Below, in pieces: positions 60,527 through 64,000 of a stretch of 64,000 nt of DNA. How positions within the stretch are numbered: position 1 is the first letter of the stretch; each line of letters starts with the position of its first letter. The DNA comes from JABMQF01 sp964563755 (GTDB taxonomy: Archaea; Nanobdellota; Nanobdellia; Woesearchaeales; UBA11576): positions 186,001 through 250,000 of the forward strand of contig CAZLYC010000002.1 in the NCBI GenBank assembly GCA_964563755.1, read 5' to 3'. Under the pieces are notes generated by a model. That model was not told the DNA's origin and did no database searches. It saw only the letters and a program-made list of their open reading frames with translations. Position numbers and translations under genes: made by a program.

Positions 60527-62074
60527 TTATTTCAGGTCTTGGAATGTTATCTCTGCATTGATTAGCTTGCGGAGCGTATCCTTTATGTTATCTATAGGTA
60601 CTCTTACCTGCTCTGTGGTGTCCCTATCGCGTATAGTTACATCGTTCTTCTCGAGAGAATCGAAATCGATTGTTATGCAGAATGGTGTTCCTGCTTCATC
60701 CATCCTTGCGTATCTTCTTCCTATGCTTCCTGCTCTGTCGTATGTGCAGAAGAAATCTTCTTTTAGTGACTTGAATACTTCCTTTGCCTTGTCTTCCAGC
60801 TTGTTAATCAGAGGAAGCACTGCGAATTTGATTGGTGAAAGTTTCGGGTGTAGATGTAGGACAATATTGCCGCGTTTCTCGTCATATTTATATGCGTCGA
60901 ACATGAATACCAGGAAGCTCCTGTCAACTCCAAGGCTAGGCTCTGCGACTACATGCGGAACAACTTTTTCCTTGCTCTCTTCATCGAATATGCTCATGTC
61001 TTTCTTGCTGTGCTTCATGTGCTGCTGGAGGTCGAAGTCGCTCCTGTCTGCTATTCCTTGTAGCTCTTTCCATCCCCACGGGAACTTGTATTCCAGGTCC
61101 CAGCAGTCGCTTGAGTAATGCGCAAGCTCGTCTTTCTTGTGCTGCCTCATCCTAAAGTTATCTTTTTTTGCACCAAGGTTGAGGAACCATCTCTGTTCTG
61201 TCGCTAGCCAATATGCGTGCCATGGACTCTTGATTATTTTCTTTGCCAAGGCTTCTTTTACGCTCATCTCTTTAGAATCAAGTTTGTTCTCCTGCATATC
61301 TGCAGAGTAGATATTGAGATTTTCGTCTATAACTTCTCCTATGAATGGGCAGTCGTCATGTTTTTTCGGGTGTATGAAATATTCTATCTCCATCTGCTCG
61401 AATTCCCTGCATCTGAATAGAAAATTTCTTGGTGCTATCTCGTTCCTGAATGCCTTTCCCATCTGGGCTATGCCGAAAGGAAGTTTCAGTCTTGATGTCT
61501 CGAAGACGTTCTTGAATTCCGCGAATATTATCTGTGCTGTTTCAGCCCTAAGGTATGCTTTTGATTCTTCGCTCTGGACAGGGCCTACGTTGGTTGTGAA
61601 CATGAGGTTGAATTTCTTCGGTTCTGACAACGGATTTCCTTTAGGTGACTTTATGTTGTTCTCCTTGATCAGTTTCCCAAGGTCATCTGCGCTAAGTCCG
61701 TCACATTGTATCTTCAGGGTTTCCTCCAAAAGAGTGTCTGCCCTGTATCTTTCGTGTGTCTTTAGGTCTTCTACAAGTATGTCTCCGAACTGTTCTGCGT
61801 GGCCTGATGCGACCCAGACTTTCGGGTTTGATATTATGCTTCCATCTATCCCTACTATTTCTTCGCGTGATTGAACGTGAAACTTCCACCATTGCTGCTT
61901 GAGGTTGTTCTTGAGTTCTGCGCCAAGTGGCCCATAATCAAAGAATCCTGCCATGCCGCCGTAGATTTCAGAACTAGGGTATACGAAGCCTTTCCTTTTG
62001 CAGAAAGTCGCCATGTCATCAATGTTAAGCTCTTTCTTTATCTCTGCGCCTTCATTATTAGGTTTTTCTGTCAT
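60527..62074 (-). CDS. glyS: glycyl-tRNA synthetase, alpha2 type
   Basis: 515 residues from ATG 62074 (GGTGA upstream; a GTG 12 bases earlier is possible). Class IIa: KGFVYPSSEIYGG, the TNVGPVQ segment, motif 2 GIAQMGKAFRNEIAPRNFLFRCREFEQ (split by family), motif 3 EPSLGVDRSFLVFMFDA and a C-terminal anticodon domain (HPKLSPIKFAVLPL). Archaeal/eukaryotic-type dimer. Confidence 0.95.
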   Translation of the reverse strand: MTEKPNNEGAEIKKELNIDDMATFCKRKGFVYPSSEIYGGMAGFFDYGPLGAELKNNLKQQWWKFHVQSREEIVGIDGSIISNPKVWVASGHAEQFGDILVEDLKTHERYRADTLLEETLKIQCDGLSADDLGKLIKENNIKSPKGNPLSEPKKFNLMFTTNVGPVQSEESKAYLRAETAQIIFAEFKNVFETSRLKLPFGIAQMGKAFRNEIAPRNFLFRCREFEQMEIEYFIHPKKHDDCPFIGEVIDENLNIYSADMQENKLDSKEMSVKEALAKKIIKSPWHAYWLATEQRWFLNLGAKKDNFRMRQHKKDELAHYSSDCWDLEYKFPWGWKELQGIADRSDFDLQQHMKHSKKDMSIFDEESKEKVVPHVVAEPSLGVDRSFLVFMFDAYKYDEKRGNIVLHLHPKLSPIKFAVLPLINKLEDKAKEVFKSLKEDFFCTYDRAGSIGRRYARMDEAGTPFCITIDFDSLEKNDVTIRDRDTTEQVRVPIDNIKDTLRKLINAEITFQDLK

Positions 62075-62181
62075 TCCTTCGGTCACCGCTTTGATGATAG
62101 TGTTGACGATACAGATTACACTATCCTAGCGTCTATAGTCCCTTCTGGTATTTATATAGTTTGTGTTAGTATTTCGTAGAA

Positions 62182-63405
62182 TTAAGCCTTAAGGTATTCC
62201 ATCTCTTCGTTATCGAGTTCGAGCCAATCTGATAGCTGGTTTATTGCCTGCCTATCCTTGCCTCTCCTGAATATTGCCTTGATGTATGGATAAGTATCTC
62301 TTAGCGCTTCTTTTTTTGATGTGTGCGTCTTCTCAGCTAACTTTTCACAGATTGCGACTCTTTTCTGGTATCTGCGATTCGCTATGAATATCTTAAGAAG
62401 CCTTTGTGTCTGCTCATAGTTGACCATGTTCTTGTATTTCTCGTCTTTTGAGACAGATATTCCTGCGGTCAGGAAATCGTTTATGTAAGCGAGGAATCTC
62501 CAGTGCTGCTGTCTCATTATTCTTCTTTTCATTATGTCTGCTCGTGAGACATAGTAGTATGCGCGTGCCAGGTCTTTTGTGTCTACGTATTCTTTTGGCA
62601 GGTTTTCGTCTATCCAGAGTGCGCACTGATCGAGTTCTTCTGTCACTGTGTCGAATGACTCTTTGGCTATCTTCGGGTCTGTTGTCTTGAATATCTTTGT
62701 CAATGCTGTTGTTATCTCTTCTTTTTGTTCTCTGTCCGAAAGGGATTCCAGGTCTTGCTTTGTTATTTTTCCTGAAGCTGAAAGCATCTGCAGGTCATTT
62801 ATCGCTGCTCTTGCGTCTCCGCCGCATCTTCGTGCTATTGACTTCAATGCGTCCTCTTCGTATTTTATCTCTTCCTTGTCAGCGATTGTCTTGAGTATTG
62901 TAAAAACGTCTGAATATTGCAGCTGTGAGAATTCTATCATCTCTGATTTTTTTCGCAGGTCTGAGAATTTCTTGTCGAATGGGTCGTTGGCTGTCATGAC
63001 TATAGGGAATGATGTGTTTTCTGTTATTCTTACAAGTTCAGGTATGCCTCCTCTGTCCTGCATTCCTGATATTCCGTCTATCTCATCTACAAGTATTACT
63101 TTTCCTTTGAAGAATAATGACATCTGTTTTGATGCTGTGCCTGCGACAGCTGATATGTTGTCTCCAGTCCTGAAGTCTGATGCGTTGAGTTCTATTATCT
63201 CGAGTCCTAGTTCTTTTGCTATCGAGTGAACTGCAGAAGTCTTTCCGCTTCCTGTCGGACCATATACTAACGCAGATTTTTTCTTCTCTTTCCTGAAGTT
63301 CACTATGAATTGTTTTAGTGAAGCTACTGCTTTGTCCTGGCCGAAGACTTCCTTGATCTTTTTGGGTGAGTGTTCCTGTGTCCAGGGTTTTGTTCGTTCT
63401 ACCAT
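62182..63405 (-). CDS. rfcL: replication factor C large subunit
   Basis: 407 residues. Walker A is YGPTGSGKTS (about 47-56), Walker B ILVDEIDGISG, sensor 1 MTANDPFDK, and the late GGDARAAINDLQ sensor 2. The C-terminal collar is at about 245-400. It loads PCNA with small RFC subunits. It is shorter than many archaeal RfcL and lacks the usual Lys-rich PIP tail. A TATA-like CTTAATAAAC is at 63431-63440 on this strand. Confidence 0.94.
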   Translation of the reverse strand: MVERTKPWTQEHSPKKIKEVFGQDKAVASLKQFIVNFRKEKKKSALVYGPTGSGKTSAVHSIAKELGLEIIELNASDFRTGDNISAVAGTASKQMSLFFKGKVILVDEIDGISGMQDRGGIPELVRITENTSFPIVMTANDPFDKKFSDLRKKSEMIEFSQLQYSDVFTILKTIADKEEIKYEEDALKSIARRCGGDARAAINDLQMLSASGKITKQDLESLSDREQKEEITTALTKIFKTTDPKIAKESFDTVTEELDQCALWIDENLPKEYVDTKDLARAYYYVSRADIMKRRIMRQQHWRFLAYINDFLTAGISVSKDEKYKNMVNYEQTQRLLKIFIANRRYQKRVAICEKLAEKTHTSKKEALRDTYPYIKAIFRRGKDRQAINQLSDWLELDNEEMEYLKA

Positions 63406-63449
63406 TTGTGTTTCAATAAAATGTTTGTGAGTTTATTAAGATTGCCAAG

Positions 63450-63476
63450 CAGGTCTTAAATGGATTAAGAAACCTG
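63450..63476. repeat. imperfect hairpin between rfcL and valS
   Basis: CAGGTCTTAA, loop ATGGA, then TTAAG-AA-ACCTG: 10 bp interrupted by an AA bulge, extendable by CAA/TTG outside. It lies just upstream of the rfcL promoter. Possible regulatory or structured RNA element. Confidence 0.4.
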
Positions 63477-63531
63477 TTTGAAAAAGGAAAAATCTTGCTT
63501 ATTTATCTAAAAATACAATAAAGATAACTGA

Positions 63532-63548
63532 TACTTACAATGTAGGTA
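63532..63548. promoter_or_regulatory. 17-bp palindromic operator candidate, site 1
   Basis: TACTTACAATGTAGGTA, one mismatch from the perfect site 2. Centre-to-centre spacing to site 2 is 32 bp, about three helical turns. A TATA-like TTATTTATAAAT lies between the two. Confidence 0.6.
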
Positions 63549-63563
63549 TTATTTATAAATCAT

Positions 63564-63580
63564 TACTTACAATGTAAGTA
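63564..63580. promoter_or_regulatory. 17-bp palindromic operator candidate, site 2
   Basis: TACTTACA-A-TGTAAGTA, perfect 8-bp arms around one base. With site 1 it brackets a TATA-like box, so binding would block a promoter distinct from the proximal valS box at about 63627. Confidence 0.62.
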
Positions 63581-63626
63581 AATAGAGTATTTATTAAAAA
63601 CATATTTTACGCTTTTCTAACCTAAA

Positions 63627-63635
63627 ATTTAAATA
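63627..63635 (+). promoter_or_regulatory. proximal TATA-like box for valS
   Basis: ATTTAAATA, about 31 bp before ATG 63658, fitting a leaderless transcript. Confidence 0.5.
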
Positions 63636-63657
63636 CGGAAACCAAATCCGCAACGAT

Positions 63658-64000
63658 ATGGAAAACAGTGGACAGAACCCAAGTCAGAAACCAGAAACAC
63701 AACAACAGAACTACGACCCAAAAATAGAAGAGCCGAAGTTGCACAAGTTCTGGATAGACAATAAGATTTATCGTTTTGATTCTAAATCCAAGAAACCAGC
63801 ATACACAATAGACACTCCTCCTCCAACAGTTTCAGGAAAGATGCATCTAGGTCATTCTTTTTCATATTCACAGCAGGATTTCATAGCAAGATATCACAGG
63901 ATGAAAGGCGAGAATGTATTCTATCCTTTTGGCACTGATGACAACGGTCTTCCAACAGAAAGACTTATTGAAAAACTGAAGAGCGTAAAAGCAGTGAGGA
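63658..64000 (+). CDS. valS: valyl-tRNA synthetase, 5' part only
   Basis: The first 114 residues are in the window and the gene runs off the end. After a Gln-rich start come WIDNKIYRFD, the class I signature MHLGH (HxGH family) in a ValRS context (PPPTVSGKMHLGH, FSYSQQDFIARY), and TDDNGLPTE, characteristic of ValRS rather than IleRS/LeuRS. Confidence 0.93.
   Translation, partial: MENSGQNPSQKPETQQQNYDPKIEEPKLHKFWIDNKIYRFDSKSKKPAYTIDTPPPTVSGKMHLGHSFSYSQQDFIARYHRMKGENVFYPFGTDDNGLPTERLIEKLKSVKAVR

Noticed and set aside
1..64000. CRISPR arrays, transposases, integrases, rRNA genes
   Set aside because: No regularly spaced repeats, transposase or integrase motifs, or rRNA-like segments were recognised on either strand.

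Overview
The window is a gene-dense archaeal chromosome segment, most likely from a DPANN-type archaeon (Woesearchaeales/Pacearchaeales-like; lineage inferred, not proven). Archaeal markers are NMD3, Pth2, TFS, Sec11-type signal peptidase, Taw1, class I CCA-adding enzyme, archaeal AspRS and dimeric GlyRS, RFC large subunit, HerA, Mre11, and an Era-like GTPase with DUF2073/DUF2072. Many starts lie about 25-32 bp downstream of a TATA box with no leader. Others follow a GGAGG/GGTG-type ribosome binding site. TTG and GTG starts occur. No rRNA operon, CRISPR array or insertion sequence was seen.

Layout. 1-6.8 kb: Pth2, a membrane-anchored tandem GILT/DsbA-like redox protein with a His-rich tail, NMD3, signal peptidase, TFS, small enzymes. 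6.2-10.6 kb: a thymidylate module: P-loop kinase, kinase-dCMP deaminase fusion, tandem ThyX, dTMP kinase. This gives dCMP to dUMP to dTMP to dTDP. 11-14.5 kb: a TrmB-like regulator facing a radical SAM gene (broken by an in-frame TGA) and a methyltransferase. 14.7-20.5 kb: Taw1, metallophosphoesterase, MoxR-VWA pair. 20.7-21.5 kb: a PIN nuclease and an RHH regulator, convergent and overlapping, with near-identical operator-like palindromes at the same distance upstream of both promoters. 21.6-30.5 kb: FAD oxidoreductase, GDT1-like transporter, HD and Nudix enzymes, ferredoxin, rubrerythrin, MscL, a UDPGP-like protein, the CCA enzyme, and a protein resembling diadenylate cyclases.

30.9-40.1 kb: a class III adenylyl cyclase with two GAF domains. 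Next comes a locus with a type IV pilus/archaellum-like secretion ATPase, a HerA-like ATPase, three paralogous five-helix membrane proteins, a small membrane protein and two coiled-coil proteins. I could not match it to a described machine. 40.2-48.6 kb: translin, M20 peptidase, metallo-beta-lactamase-fold hydrolase, a second TrmB-methyltransferase pair, a bacterial-looking TGT, AspRS, and several unknown proteins. 48.8-56.3 kb: Mre11, a GGDEF (GGEEI) diguanylate cyclase, HerA, a protein made of two tandem repeats, a PIN/HTH pair, and an OB-fold protein. 56.4-64 kb: an intron-containing tRNA, the DUF2072-DUF2073-GTPase operon, an MCM-like ATPase, GlyRS, RfcL and the start of ValRS.

Non-coding signals stand out. 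Two 93-bp elements at 36.0 and 56.6 kb are about two-thirds identical and lie between convergent genes. They share a terminal inverted repeat in which one closing pair has changed on both sides. Palindromes sit between the divergent promoters of both TrmB modules. Two 17-bp palindromes flank a TATA-like box between rfcL and valS. Motif counts and alignments were made by eye.
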